A stretch of 64,000 nucleotides of DNA from Chryseobacterium defluvii (GTDB lineage: Bacteria; Bacteroidota; Bacteroidia; Flavobacteriales; Weeksellaceae), in contig NZ_RBXB01000002.1 in NCBI RefSeq assembly GCF_003634775.1, positions 930,001 through 994,000 on the forward strand, given 5' to 3'. Shown here in pieces: positions 45,981 to 55,120 of this stretch. The notes under the pieces are model-generated. The model was not told the origin of the DNA. It was given only the letters and a program-made list of their open reading frames with translations, and ran no database searches. The first letter of the stretch is position 1; each line of letters opens with the position of its first letter. The position numbers were made by a program, and so were the translations under genes.

Positions 45981-48911
45981 TTAATTTTTAATGAATCGTT
46001 TTGTGCTTTCACCTATTTTGATCATATATACTCCTTTGATAAGGTTGTTTACGTTTACGGAACCTCTTTCCAGTTTTCCAGAGCTGATTAGTTTTCCACC
46101 CATATCAAAAATTTTGTATTCTTCAGAAGTTGTATTCGAAATATGAAGAATATCTTTTGCCGGGTTTGGATATACTTTTATATCAGCAATTAAATCTCCG
46201 GTATCCGGCATATCTGTTCCTTTTCCTGCTGAAACAATATTCAGTGTATAATCCTCAACCTGGCCATAGGTATAAGTTCCACAAGATGAAGTAGGAGCGC
46301 TGCTGTATTTCATCATCACTCTCATTCTTGTTGTACCTACTGTTGCTGTTGCCGGGATCGTAATGCTTCCTGTTGCAGGTGTAGTGGTAGATCCTGCTTT
46401 AGTCCAGGCCAATTCTCCGCTGTCGGTAAAGTCTCCGTCTTTGTTATAATCAATATAAACTGAATACGCCTCACTATAAGTAGTAGAAGTCCATACAGGA
46501 GTTACGGAAATGGTATAAGCACTTCCTCTTGTCACATTCGTGGAAACTGAAGTAAAGTCTTCATATCCTGCTGTTCCAGTAGAGGTATTATTGATTGTTC
46601 CGAATTTCACGTTGCCGATTCTCTCATCGGATGTATTGGTTGCTGCTGCAGAGCAATAAGTAACCGTAGTTCCCGCAAGTGTGGTAACACTCACCGAATT
46701 GCTTGCTGCAGAAACATTTCCTGCCGCATCTTTTGCCTTAACAGTGAATGTATACGTGGTTGAAGGAGTCAGGCTCGTTACCGTATAAGAGGTAGAAGCC
46801 GTAGAACCGATTAATGAAGCACCTTGGAAAACATCATACCCGGTAACACCTACATTGTCTGTAGCTCCGCTCCATGAAAGATTTGTGCTGGTTGAAGTGG
46901 TTCCTGAAGCCGTAAGGGTAGGCGCTGTAGGCGCAACCGTATCTGTACCTGAAGAAGCGTTTACTGTAATATTCGCATTGTTTACATCAAAGAAAATATG
47001 ATTAGAACCTTTTACCATGATTCTTCCGGTTGTAGTAGAAGCATTTGGAATAGTAACTGTTTGGGTTCCGTCATTAGGTGTTGCGGCAAGGATAGTCGTC
47101 CATGTATTTCCGCTGTCTGTAGACCAAAGAATATCTACATTGGCTGCATTCACGCCGTTTGCTGTGGTTCCTGCAACATTCCAGGTAACTGTTTGTGAGC
47201 TTCCGCCTGTATAGCTGGTTGCAGAATTTTGTGAACTTACACTGAAAGGTCCTGCTGTTCCGTTTACAGTGATTACCGCATCATCTGAATTGTTTCCGGA
47301 ACCTCCGGCTCTGTTATCACGAACGGTAAATCTGAAATTTAAAGTTCTGGCAACATTTGATAGGGCTTCCACCGTAATTTCTGATCCTGCTGTTGTTGTA
47401 GCCCCTGCTAAAACCGAAGCCATTCTTGGGAAATACCTCGTTGGAGATGTTGTAGGTGTCCATGATCTGAAAGTAGGTCCGGAAGCTTTGGTAGCACTTG
47501 CTGCAGAACTGGCTCCTGTTTGAGAAGAGGAAGCATTATCCATTTGTTCCCAAATATAAGTCAAAGAATCCCCGTTGGCGTCTGTTCCTGTGCCCGTCAG
47601 CATAAACGGTGTTCCTTTAGGAATCGTATAATCTGATCCTGCATTTGCTGTTGGAATTGAATTCCCTGTAGCTGTATTTACGGAACATGTTTTCGCTTTA
47701 ATATTATTGGTAATTTGCTGAATACTTACCGCATGGAAAAATGCATCTGAGTGAGGCTGGATATCCTGGCTTGTAATTCCTGCATATCCCATAATTGTTG
47801 ATCCTGAGCCCGGCTCCATATTAACTCCCGTTCCTTCATTGTTCATGGAGAATGTGTGGTTTCCTCCAAACTGGTGACCCAATTCGTGAGCTACATAGTC
47901 TATATCAAAATTATCTCCTGAAGGAATAGCATCTGCTGGTGAAGTGTACCCGCTTCCTTTAGATCCGTTTGTACAGATACATCCGATACATCCGGCGTTT
48001 CCTCCGCCTCCTGAAGCTCCGAATAAGTGACCTACATCATAATTAGCTTCTCCAATTACGGAAGTAAGAGTAGATTGAAGCTGAGAATTCCAGTTGCTCA
48101 TACTAGAAGCTGCAGAATACGGGTCTGTAGAGGCATTGGTATAGATTACAGCATCATTATTGGCAATAAGTACCATTCTGGAAGCAAAATCTTTTTCAAA
48201 CACACCGTTTACACGGGTCATGGTGTTGTTCATGGCGGCTAATGCCTGTGCTTTGGTACCCCCGAAATAAGTTGCATATTCACCTGTACAGGACAGGGCC
48301 AACCTGAAGGTTCTCAGTAAAGCATCATCAGCATTGGGTCTTGCTGTAACATTGCTATTAGCAACTCCTTTTTGGGCTACATCAATAACTGTACACTCAA
48401 ATTTGTTAAGATTATCTTTTTTGTCAGATTTTTTATACACAACATACGTTGATAAATCTTTAGTATACGGCTCAATAAAAACAGCCGATTTATCTCCATA
48501 GATTTCCATGGAAGAAAGCCCTAAAGAAGAAATACTGAAATAGATTGTAGAATTAGGATTTTCCAGACCTTCTCCTACGTAGGATTTGATATCCGGGTAT
48601 TTGGCAGCAAGTTCAGGCTCGAAGTTGGAATTTTCTCTTACCTTAAAGTTTTCCATTCTTCCTTCTGAATTCGGGAAAGAAATAATAATTTCTGATTTTT
48701 CCCCTGCAGCTAACCTTTTTGGGGCTCTGGCCAGAGCATTTTTTAATCCGTTAAAATCCAGTTTGTAGATTTTGGGATCATTGATATTGGTTTTGTTTTC
48801 AAAAATTTCTGAAGATGTTTTTTGAGTACCTTCAGACCAAAGACGATCTGTCTGCGCGAATGAAATGCCTGTAATCAACAGCATTCCAATCATAGATAAT
48901 TGTTTTTTCAT
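45981..48911 (-). CDS. Secreted reprolysin-like zinc metalloprotease, multidomain, T9SS-sorted
   Basis: A 976-residue exported protease. I start at ATG 48911 (MKKQLSMIGMLLITGISFAQ), a clear signal peptide. Order: propeptide (about 20-190); metzincin catalytic domain with HELGHQFGGNH (about 338-348), the HExxHxxGxxH zinc motif, and Cys-rich GCIGCICT before it; a PKD/cadherin-like region (NAGSDYTIPKGTPFML); a fibronectin type III domain (PTAPTLTASGT ... SVSVTT); a GEVED-type domain (YIDYNKDGDFTDSGEL); a type A T9SS tail (IKVYPNPAKDILHISN). Probably degrades host or environmental protein. It has its own terminator. Confidence 0.93.
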   Translation of the reverse strand: MKKQLSMIGMLLITGISFAQTDRLWSEGTQKTSSEIFENKTNINDPKIYKLDFNGLKNALARAPKRLAAGEKSEIIISFPNSEGRMENFKVRENSNFEPELAAKYPDIKSYVGEGLENPNSTIYFSISSLGLSSMEIYGDKSAVFIEPYTKDLSTYVVYKKSDKKDNLNKFECTVIDVAQKGVANSNVTARPNADDALLRTFRLALSCTGEYATYFGGTKAQALAAMNNTMTRVNGVFEKDFASRMVLIANNDAVIYTNASTDPYSAASSMSNWNSQLQSTLTSVIGEANYDVGHLFGASGGGGNAGCIGCICTNGSKGSGYTSPADAIPSGDNFDIDYVAHELGHQFGGNHTFSMNNEGTGVNMEPGSGSTIMGYAGITSQDIQPHSDAFFHAVSIQQITNNIKAKTCSVNTATGNSIPTANAGSDYTIPKGTPFMLTGTGTDANGDSLTYIWEQMDNASSSQTGASSAASATKASGPTFRSWTPTTSPTRYFPRMASVLAGATTTAGSEITVEALSNVARTLNFRFTVRDNRAGGSGNNSDDAVITVNGTAGPFSVSSQNSATSYTGGSSQTVTWNVAGTTANGVNAANVDILWSTDSGNTWTTILAATPNDGTQTVTIPNASTTTGRIMVKGSNHIFFDVNNANITVNASSGTDTVAPTAPTLTASGTTSTSTNLSWSGATDNVGVTGYDVFQGASLIGSTASTSYTVTSLTPSTTYTFTVKAKDAAGNVSAASNSVSVTTLAGTTVTYCSAAATNTSDERIGNVKFGTINNTSTGTAGYEDFTSVSTNVTRGSAYTISVTPVWTSTTYSEAYSVYIDYNKDGDFTDSGELAWTKAGSTTTPATGSITIPATATVGTTRMRVMMKYSSAPTSSCGTYTYGQVEDYTLNIVSAGKGTDMPDTGDLIADIKVYPNPAKDILHISNTTSEEYKIFDMGGKLISSGKLERGSVNVNNLIKGVYMIKIGESTKRFIKN

Positions 48912-49050
48912 ATAAATAATGGTTTGATTATGGAATTCCAAATCTAATGAAAATTATATAATGAAAAACAAAATTTTTTAAGAAAAATTTGGAATATTTA
49001 TCTAAAATATTATGCAATACATTAAATTGTCAACATTTTCTAATGTATCA

Positions 49051-49087
49051 AAAAAAGAAAATAGCATACGCAAAATACGTATGCTAT
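49051..49087 (-). terminator. Terminator after the DinB gene
   Basis: Ten-bp perfect stem ATAGCATACG/CGTATGCTAT (49061-49070 and 49078-49087), seven-base loop, T-rich run on the minus strand. Confidence 0.85.
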
Positions 49088-49115
49088 TATTTATTCAGAA
49101 AATAATTCCAATAAT

Positions 49116-49613
49116 TTACATATTGTCATCCGCAGTCGGTCCATAAAGTCCCGGGACTTTATTTCCTGTTGCTCTTAAATAAACAACAAGTTCACCTCTG
49201 TGATGATATAAGTGGTTATAGAGAAATCCGCGAACTACTTGGATTCTCGGCATAGGAGGGAATAAAATATTTCCATCCATTTCCATCTTCCATTCATTAA
49301 AATAGGTGCTTTCATCTGAGTTTTCCAAAACCTGTTGGGCTTTAGTCACGTTTTCTTCAAATTTGGCAACAATATGATCGATATTGGAAATGTCACCCTT
49401 ATCGTATTGATAAGCTCCCATATTGAAAACATCCATATTAAAAGTGGCATCATACCAATTGTAAACTTCTGCAATGTGAGAGGCCAATTGGGCAGTAGTC
49501 CAGTTTTTTTCAGACGGTCTCCAGTCTAAGGCACTGTTTGGGATTGCTTTTAAAATTTTTCTGGTGTTTTCCGCTTCATGCAGAAATTCACCTAAAAGTC
49601 CTTGTTTAATCAT
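49116..49613 (-). CDS. DinB family protein
   Basis: A 165-residue four-helix-bundle protein of the DinB/YfiT superfamily. Three putative metal-ligand His are present: in QLASHIAEVYNW, and in YNHLYHHRGELVVYLRATG near the C-terminus, which is the most conserved part. Members include thiol (bacillithiol or mycothiol) S-transferases and many of unknown role. Lies 24 bases after the acyl-CoA dehydrogenase gene in the same direction and is closed by a terminator. Confidence 0.88.
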   Translation of the reverse strand: MIKQGLLGEFLHEAENTRKILKAIPNSALDWRPSEKNWTTAQLASHIAEVYNWYDATFNMDVFNMGAYQYDKGDISNIDHIVAKFEENVTKAQQVLENSDESTYFNEWKMEMDGNILFPPMPRIQVVRGFLYNHLYHHRGELVVYLRATGNKVPGLYGPTADDNM

Positions 49614-49637
49614 TTGTGTTGAATTTTAAAATGTAAT

Positions 49638-50777
49638 TTATTTTGTAATATCTCTTCCGATTACTAATCGCTGGATTTCAGAAGTACCTTCACCAATCGT
49701 ACAAAGCTTGGAATCTCTATAGTATTTTTCTGCCGGGAAGTCTTTGGTATATCCATATCCCCCGAAGATCTGAACGGCATTATTGGCAATTCTTACACAA
49801 GCCTCGGAAGCATATAATTTTGCCATAGCACCTTCTCTTGTCATTTTTTGTTTTGCATTTTTCAAAGTTGCCGCTCTCTGAATAAGAAGCTCAGCTGCAT
49901 CTATTTCGGTTGCCATATCTGCAAGCATGAAGTTTACTGCCTGGAAATCTGAGATAGGTCTTCCGAACTGTTGTCTTTCCTTGGCATATTTTAAGGCCGC
50001 TTTATAAGCGCCTCTTGCTGTACCTAAACTTAATGCCGCGATAGAAATCCTTCCTCCGTCAAGGATTTTCATAGCCTGTTTGAAACCTTCTCCAACTTCA
50101 CCAAGACGATGAGAATCCGGTATTCTTACATTATCAAAAATCAGCTCAGCGGTCTCAGAGGCACGCATTCCTAATTTATTCTCTTTTTTACCCGAAGTGA
50201 AACCAGGCATTCCTTTTTCTAAAACAAAAGCTGTTGAATTATTTTTTGCTCCTTTTTCACCTGTTCTTGTCATTACCACGGCAATATCTCCTGAAATGGC
50301 ATGTGTAATGAAGTTTTTAGCTCCGCTAATGATCCATTCATCTCCATCTTTCACAGCTGTAGTAGACATTCCTCCTGAATCTGAACCCGTATTATGCTCT
50401 GTTAACCCCCAAGCTCCGATTACCTTTCCGGAAGCCAGCTGAGGAAGCCATTTGTTTCTCTGCTCTTCATTCCCGAACTCATAAATGTGATTGGTGCAAA
50501 GTGAGTTATGCGCCGCAACAGAAAGCCCGATAGAAGGATCTACCTGTGAAATTTCATCCAGAATAGCAACATATTCATGATACCCAAGACCAGAACCACC
50601 ATATTCTTCAGGAATAACGATACCCATAAAACCCATTTCTCCTAGCTGATGAAACAAATCTTTAGGAAAGGTCTGGCTTTCGTCCCATTCCATAATATGA
50701 GGTCTAATATTCTTCTCGGCAAATTCTCTGGCCGTTTCCGCTATCATTTTAATGTTGTCAATAGTCTCTGTATTCAT
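49638..50777 (-). CDS. Acyl-CoA dehydrogenase
   Basis: A 379-residue FAD flavoenzyme that introduces the alpha-beta double bond into acyl-CoA. I prefer ATG 50777 (MNTETIDNIKMIAETAREFAE); a TTG 21 bases upstream is weaker. Family marks are GVIPEEYGGSGLGY, the FAD/substrate segment AWGLTEHNTGSDSGGM, FGRPISDFQAVNFMLADMAT-like region (here FGRPISDFQ) and IFGGYGYTKDFPAEKYYRD with GEGTSEIQRLVIGR at the end. Length and TEHNTGSD fit the short/branched-chain ACAD group, but chain-length preference cannot be set. Confidence 0.95.
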   Translation of the reverse strand: MNTETIDNIKMIAETAREFAEKNIRPHIMEWDESQTFPKDLFHQLGEMGFMGIVIPEEYGGSGLGYHEYVAILDEISQVDPSIGLSVAAHNSLCTNHIYEFGNEEQRNKWLPQLASGKVIGAWGLTEHNTGSDSGGMSTTAVKDGDEWIISGAKNFITHAISGDIAVVMTRTGEKGAKNNSTAFVLEKGMPGFTSGKKENKLGMRASETAELIFDNVRIPDSHRLGEVGEGFKQAMKILDGGRISIAALSLGTARGAYKAALKYAKERQQFGRPISDFQAVNFMLADMATEIDAAELLIQRAATLKNAKQKMTREGAMAKLYASEACVRIANNAVQIFGGYGYTKDFPAEKYYRDSKLCTIGEGTSEIQRLVIGRDITK

Positions 50778-50966
50778 ATAGATATAGTTAATTCCCAAAG
50801 ATACTCAAATTGCTGAAATGCAAAAAAAATTATTTCAGCCACAAGATATTATTCACAAAAAACTAAATATCAAATTTTTACATAATGAAAATTAATCATT
50901 TTTTAATAATTTTTTCAGAACTTTGAGTATATTAATTTACTATTTTAGCCATCCAAATTTTAAGGC

Positions 50967-52832
50967 ATGAAAAAAATTCTATTTCCTATTATTTTATTTT
51001 CATTTTACATATCTGCGCAGATTCCTGCGGGATATTATGATGGAACAGCAGGACTCTCCGGATACGCCCTCAAAGCTAAGCTTCATGATATTATTGCGGG
51101 GAAAAATATCAGCTGGCATTATAGCGATCTTCCGAACTATTATAATCAGACCGACCTGGATAAATATTATGATCATGATACGACTAATACAACCATTCTC
51201 TTAGATATTTATTCTGAAATCCCGACCGGCCCGGATGCATACGAGTATACTTCCGCTAATATACCAACCAGCGCTCCGGCCGAAGGAGCTGGCTACAACA
51301 GAGAGCATATGATGCCTCAAAGTACTTTTTACAGCAATTACCCTATGTATTCTGATTTATTTTTTATAGTCCCTACGGACGCATATATAAATCAGCGCAG
51401 AAGTAACTATCCTTATGGAATTGTCGGCTCTACAATATATTATACATTTACAAATTCTTCAAAAATTGGAAATTGTGCCATTCCGGGTGTAACGTATACA
51501 GGTCGTGTTTATGAGCCTATCAATGAATTCAAAGGAGATGTGGCAAGAAGCTTATTGTACTTTGCCGTACGGTATGAAGGAAAATTAGGTTCTTTTAATT
51601 TTAATAATAATGTCAATCCGGTTTCAGATACTAATCCACTGGATGGCACGGAAGAAAGAGCTTTTGATCCGGCCTATATAACTATGCTTCTTCAGTGGCA
51701 CGCTCAGGACCCGGTATCCCAGAAAGAAATCGACAGAAATAATTCCGTTTATAATCTTCAGAAAAACAGAAATCCATTTATAGACAATCCGGCCTGGGTA
51801 AATGTTATTTGGGGGCAGACACCCGATGCGGTTGCGCCACAGGCACCTTCTAATTTAGCTGTAACCCAAACCAGTGCATATTTTACCACTTTAAGTTGGA
51901 ATCCAAGCACAAGTACGGATTTGATCGGGTATAAAATTTATCAAAATGGAATTCAGGTTGCAACTACCACCAATACTTCCATAAGTATCGATCACCTTAT
52001 GCCGTCTACTGCTTATAATTTCACTGTGAAAGCTTATGATAACGGCTATTTACTCTCCCCGGACAGTAATACCGTTCCTGTTACGACTTTAGCTTCTGAT
52101 ATATATCCTAAAGATATTATGGTTACTAAATATTTAGAAGGGACTTCTAATAATAAAGCTATTGAAATCACCAACAGGACAGGTCACCCGGTAAACCTTA
52201 ATGATTACAGATTATCTATTCAGTTCAACAGTGGTTCAGGCTATTACTTCGTAGATCCTTATGAACTGGAAGGAACTATTCAAAACAATGAAACAGCAGT
52301 TATATTAAATCCCAATGCTAATTTCTCTTGTTATACAGTTAATCAGGCAAGATTTGTAACGGCTGCGCCTCAGATGACTTTTGGTGGAAGCAATTACCTG
52401 GAACTGAGATACAAATCCACTACTGTAGATGCCATAGGTGTAAGCGGCCAAAATAATTCCACGGTTTTAGGAAATGTTTCTTTATACAGGAAAAATACGG
52501 TCAATCAGCCCAATACTACATTTACCATTACGGAATGGGATTCCTACACAAGTAATTATTGTCAAAATCTGGGTGTATTGTCGACTTCAGATATTATTTG
52601 GGCAGGAAATAAAGAAATTCATGTATTCCCTAATCCCGTTCAGGAAGATCTATTTGTAAAAGGAGAGGTGTCTCACATAAAAACAGCCTGGATATTGGAC
52701 TTTTCAGGAAGAATAATTTATACTGAGAAAAACCCTTTTATAAACAAGAAAAATATTTCTGTTCAACATTTACAACCCGGAACTTATTTATTGAAGCTGG
52801 ACGAAAGAACCTATCAGTTTATAAAAAAATAA
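50967..52832 (+). CDS. Secreted endonuclease I with FN3, lamin-tail and T9SS domains
   Basis: A 621-residue exported nuclease. Signal peptide about 1-18 (ends ISAQ). The Endonuclease_1 domain (about 20-285) carries the beta-beta-alpha-metal motif NREHMMPQSTF, with GDVARSLLYFAVRY and QWHAQDPVSQKEIDRN also typical. It is followed by a fibronectin type III domain (about 290-375; PSNLAVTQTSAYFTTLSW), a lamin-tail-like domain (about 385-500; KYLEGTSNNKAIEITN) and a T9SS sorting tail (EIHVFPNPVQEDLFV). Probably degrades extracellular DNA or RNA for nutrients or biofilm turnover. Confidence 0.93.
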   Translation: MKKILFPIILFSFYISAQIPAGYYDGTAGLSGYALKAKLHDIIAGKNISWHYSDLPNYYNQTDLDKYYDHDTTNTTILLDIYSEIPTGPDAYEYTSANIPTSAPAEGAGYNREHMMPQSTFYSNYPMYSDLFFIVPTDAYINQRRSNYPYGIVGSTIYYTFTNSSKIGNCAIPGVTYTGRVYEPINEFKGDVARSLLYFAVRYEGKLGSFNFNNNVNPVSDTNPLDGTEERAFDPAYITMLLQWHAQDPVSQKEIDRNNSVYNLQKNRNPFIDNPAWVNVIWGQTPDAVAPQAPSNLAVTQTSAYFTTLSWNPSTSTDLIGYKIYQNGIQVATTTNTSISIDHLMPSTAYNFTVKAYDNGYLLSPDSNTVPVTTLASDIYPKDIMVTKYLEGTSNNKAIEITNRTGHPVNLNDYRLSIQFNSGSGYYFVDPYELEGTIQNNETAVILNPNANFSCYTVNQARFVTAAPQMTFGGSNYLELRYKSTTVDAIGVSGQNNSTVLGNVSLYRKNTVNQPNTTFTITEWDSYTSNYCQNLGVLSTSDIIWAGNKEIHVFPNPVQEDLFVKGEVSHIKTAWILDFSGRIIYTEKNPFINKKNISVQHLQPGTYLLKLDERTYQFIKK

Positions 52833-52874
52833 CTTGAATATCAGCTCTATAGGCTGATGTAAGACAATAATCGA

Positions 52875-52956
52875 TATAAGCAGATTCACTAATAATCAAT
52901 ATCTATAAGTGTTTCCGCTTATATCTTTTATTTATAAGGATTTATGCTTATATTTG
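52875..52956 (+). promoter_or_regulatory. Three 20-base operator-like sites with 29-base period, plus promoter
   Basis: Three copies of TATAAG-N8-CTTATA occur at 52875-52894 (right half CTAATA, one mismatch), 52904-52923 (perfect) and 52933-52952 (perfect). Their starts are exactly 29 bases apart. The last one overlaps TATATTTG (52949-52956), a perfect TAnnTTTG -7 box only 4 bases before the satD-like ATG. The first gene encodes a protein with a helix-turn-helix, so autoregulation is likely. Transcription from this box would give a leaderless or nearly leaderless mRNA. Confidence 0.7.
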
Positions 52957-52960
52957 CAAA

Positions 52961-53566
52961 ATGATAGCGGTTATTACCGGTGATATTATAAATTCACAAC
53001 ATGCGGACACAGAAGTCTGGATTACCAGGCTAAAGAATCTTCTGGAGAATTGGGGAAGCTCACCGCTCGCATGGGAAATCTACAGAGGAGACGAATTTCA
53101 GTTGAAATGTACTATTGATGAAGTCTTCTGGCATTTTCTAGCCATAAAATCCCTCATAAAGAGTCAGGAAAATTTAGATGTAAGAATTGCTATTGGAATA
53201 GGAGAGGAAAGCTTTTCCTCCGAAAAAATTACAGAGTCTAATGGGACAGCCTACGTTAATTCCGGAAGATTACTGAATGACCTGAAAAATGACGGACACA
53301 CGGTGGCTATCAAAACAACCAGCGATACCGTAGACAGAGACCTGAACATTCTTTTGAAGTGGTCTTCCAAAGATTTTGATAACTGGACCATGGCTACCGC
53401 CGAGATTATTCATGAAATGATCATGAATAAAGACAATACACAGGAAGACCTGGCCAAGAAATTTGCCATTTCACAGTCATCTGTAAGCCAGAGGCTGAAA
53501 CGGGCAAATTATGACCTTATTGTAGAAACCAATCAATATTTTAAAAAGAAGATTTCAGAACTGTAG
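52961..53566 (+). CDS. SatD family protein with C-terminal helix-turn-helix
   Basis: A 201-residue protein of the SatD family. The N-terminal part (about 1-135) opens MIAVITGDIINSQ and has YRGDEFQLK and VRIAIGIGEE, reminiscent of a nucleotidyl-cyclase/GGDEF-like ferredoxin fold (inference). The C-terminus (about 150-195) contains NTQEDLAKKFAISQSSVSQRLKRA, in parts TQEDLAKKFAIS and QSSVSQRLKRA, a clear helix-turn-helix. Biochemical role is unknown. It is followed after 2 bases by a DUF3307 membrane protein and preceded by three palindromic sites, so the pair forms a self-regulated module. Confidence 0.85.
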   Translation: MIAVITGDIINSQHADTEVWITRLKNLLENWGSSPLAWEIYRGDEFQLKCTIDEVFWHFLAIKSLIKSQENLDVRIAIGIGEESFSSEKITESNGTAYVNSGRLLNDLKNDGHTVAIKTTSDTVDRDLNILLKWSSKDFDNWTMATAEIIHEMIMNKDNTQEDLAKKFAISQSSVSQRLKRANYDLIVETNQYFKKKISEL

Positions 53567-53568
53567 GC

Positions 53569-54264
53569 ATGATTTTCATTAAACTCATATTGGCACACTT
53601 ACTCGGAGATTTCATACTTCAGCCAAATTCATGGGTTGCAGATAAGGAGAATCGTAAGCTGAAAAGCAAATATTTATATTTTCATGTTCTGATTCATACT
53701 TTGTTGAGCTTTATTTTGCTTTGGAATATTCAATTGTGGTGGGTTGCTGTTTTGGCAGGCATCACTCATTATATTATTGATGCATTGAAATTAAGCTTTC
53801 AAAATATAAAAACTAAAAAAAGATGGTTCTTTATCGATCAGCTTCTGCATATCCTGGTCATTGCAGGAATTTCATTCTATTTTAATGAGTTTAACCTGGA
53901 TTTTATTGAAGATCAAGGTTTTTTGAAAATTTTCATAGCAGCCTTATTTTTAACGACACCGGCGTCTGTTTTCATTAAGATACTATTATCCTCATGGACA
54001 CCTGTATCTGAAGAACTTAATAAACTGCAAACCGAATCTTTAACAAGTGCCGGAAAATATATAGGAATTTTAGAACGTTTACTGGTATTCACTTTTATAT
54101 TGGTGAATCACTGGGAAGGGGTAGGTTTCATGGTGGCTGCCAAATCTGTTTTCAGATTCAGCGACCTTGCACAGGCCAAGCAAAGAAAACTTACGGAATA
54201 TGTGCTTATTGGTACGCTTCTGAGTTTCGGGATGGCCGTTTTAACAGGGATTTTAATTAAATAA
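53569..54264 (+). CDS. DUF3307 multi-pass membrane protein
   Basis: A 231-residue inner-membrane protein with about six hydrophobic segments. The N-terminus MIFIKLILAHLLGDFILQPNSW matches DUF3307 (HLLGDFxLQ is the hallmark), and GITHYIIDALK is the second conserved motif; both carry His/Asp residues that could bind metal or act catalytically. The function is not known. It is coupled to the SatD-like gene (2-base gap), the same pairing being recurrent in bacteria to my knowledge. The purC gene starts 36 bases later. Confidence 0.85.
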   Translation: MIFIKLILAHLLGDFILQPNSWVADKENRKLKSKYLYFHVLIHTLLSFILLWNIQLWWVAVLAGITHYIIDALKLSFQNIKTKKRWFFIDQLLHILVIAGISFYFNEFNLDFIEDQGFLKIFIAALFLTTPASVFIKILLSSWTPVSEELNKLQTESLTSAGKYIGILERLLVFTFILVNHWEGVGFMVAAKSVFRFSDLAQAKQRKLTEYVLIGTLLSFGMAVLTGILIK

Positions 54265-54300
54265 TATAAATCTAACTATAAATTTAGAAAAGTAAAAGTT

Positions 54301-55023
54301 ATGAGTCAAAAGAAAGAAATGTTGTACGAAGGTAAAGCGAAACAAGTATTTGCTACCGATAATCCTGATGAAGTAGTAGTACGTTTCAAAGACGATGCTA
54401 CAGCATTTAATGCTCAGAAAAAGGGCCAGGTAGATCTGAAAGGCGAAATGAACAACGCCATCACTACTCTGATTTTTGAATATTTAAATGAAAAAGGGAT
54501 TAAAACTCATTTCATCAAGAAATTAGACGAAAGAGAACAACTGGTAAGAAAAGTATCCATTATTCCTTTGGAGATGGTTGTAAGAAACTATTCTGCAGGA
54601 AGTATGGCTCAAAGGCTGGGAGTAGAAGAAGGAATCAAATCTCCGGTTACTATATTTGATATCTGCTATAAAAAAGATGAATTGGGAGATCCGCTTATCA
54701 ATGATCACCATGCTGTTTTCTTAGGAGCAGCTACTTATGAAGAGCTTGATGAAATGTATGAGCTAACCTCTGATATCAATGAAATTCTGATTGATTTATT
54801 CGACAAGATCAATATCATCCTGGTAGATTTTAAAATTGAACTAGGAAAAACATCAAATGGGGAGATCATCCTTGCTGATGAAATTTCTCCGGATACTTGC
54901 AGACTGTGGGATAAAGATACCATGAAGAAGCTGGATAAAGACCGTTTCCGTAGAGATTTAGGTGAAGTAACTGAGGCTTACGTTGAAATCTACAACCGTC
55001 TTAAAACCCTTCTACAGAAATAA
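54301..55023 (+). CDS. purC: Phosphoribosylaminoimidazole-succinocarboxamide synthase (SAICAR synthetase)
   Basis: A 240-residue ATP-dependent enzyme joining CAIR and aspartate in purine synthesis. Family marks are [13 protein letters not shown] at the N-terminus, [15 protein letters not shown], and [14 protein letters not shown] with the catalytic Asp. Length is typical of the monofunctional bacterial form. It is followed by purF after 97 AT-rich bases, so the two probably share a transcript. The product of HisF, AICAR, enters the same pathway downstream. Confidence 0.98.
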   Translation: MSQKKEMLYEGKAKQVFATDNPDEVVVRFKDDATAFNAQKKGQVDLKGEMNNAITTLIFEYLNEKGIKTHFIKKLDEREQLVRKVSIIPLEMVVRNYSAGSMAQRLGVEEGIKSPVTIFDICYKKDELGDPLINDHHAVFLGAATYEELDEMYELTSDINEILIDLFDKINIILVDFKIELGKTSNGEIILADEISPDTCRLWDKDTMKKLDKDRFRRDLGEVTEAYVEIYNRLKTLLQK

Positions 55024-55120
55024 AATTTAATTTATTTAAAGATTCAAAAATTTAAAAAGTAAACGATTAGTAATTTTTAATCATTAAATTTTTTAATCTT
55101 TTAATTTTAGAAAAATAGAA

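Noticed and set aside
52846..52865. Small hairpin ATCAGC/GCTGAT after the endonuclease gene, considered as a terminator
   Set aside because: Only six pairs and no T run follow, so I do not list it.
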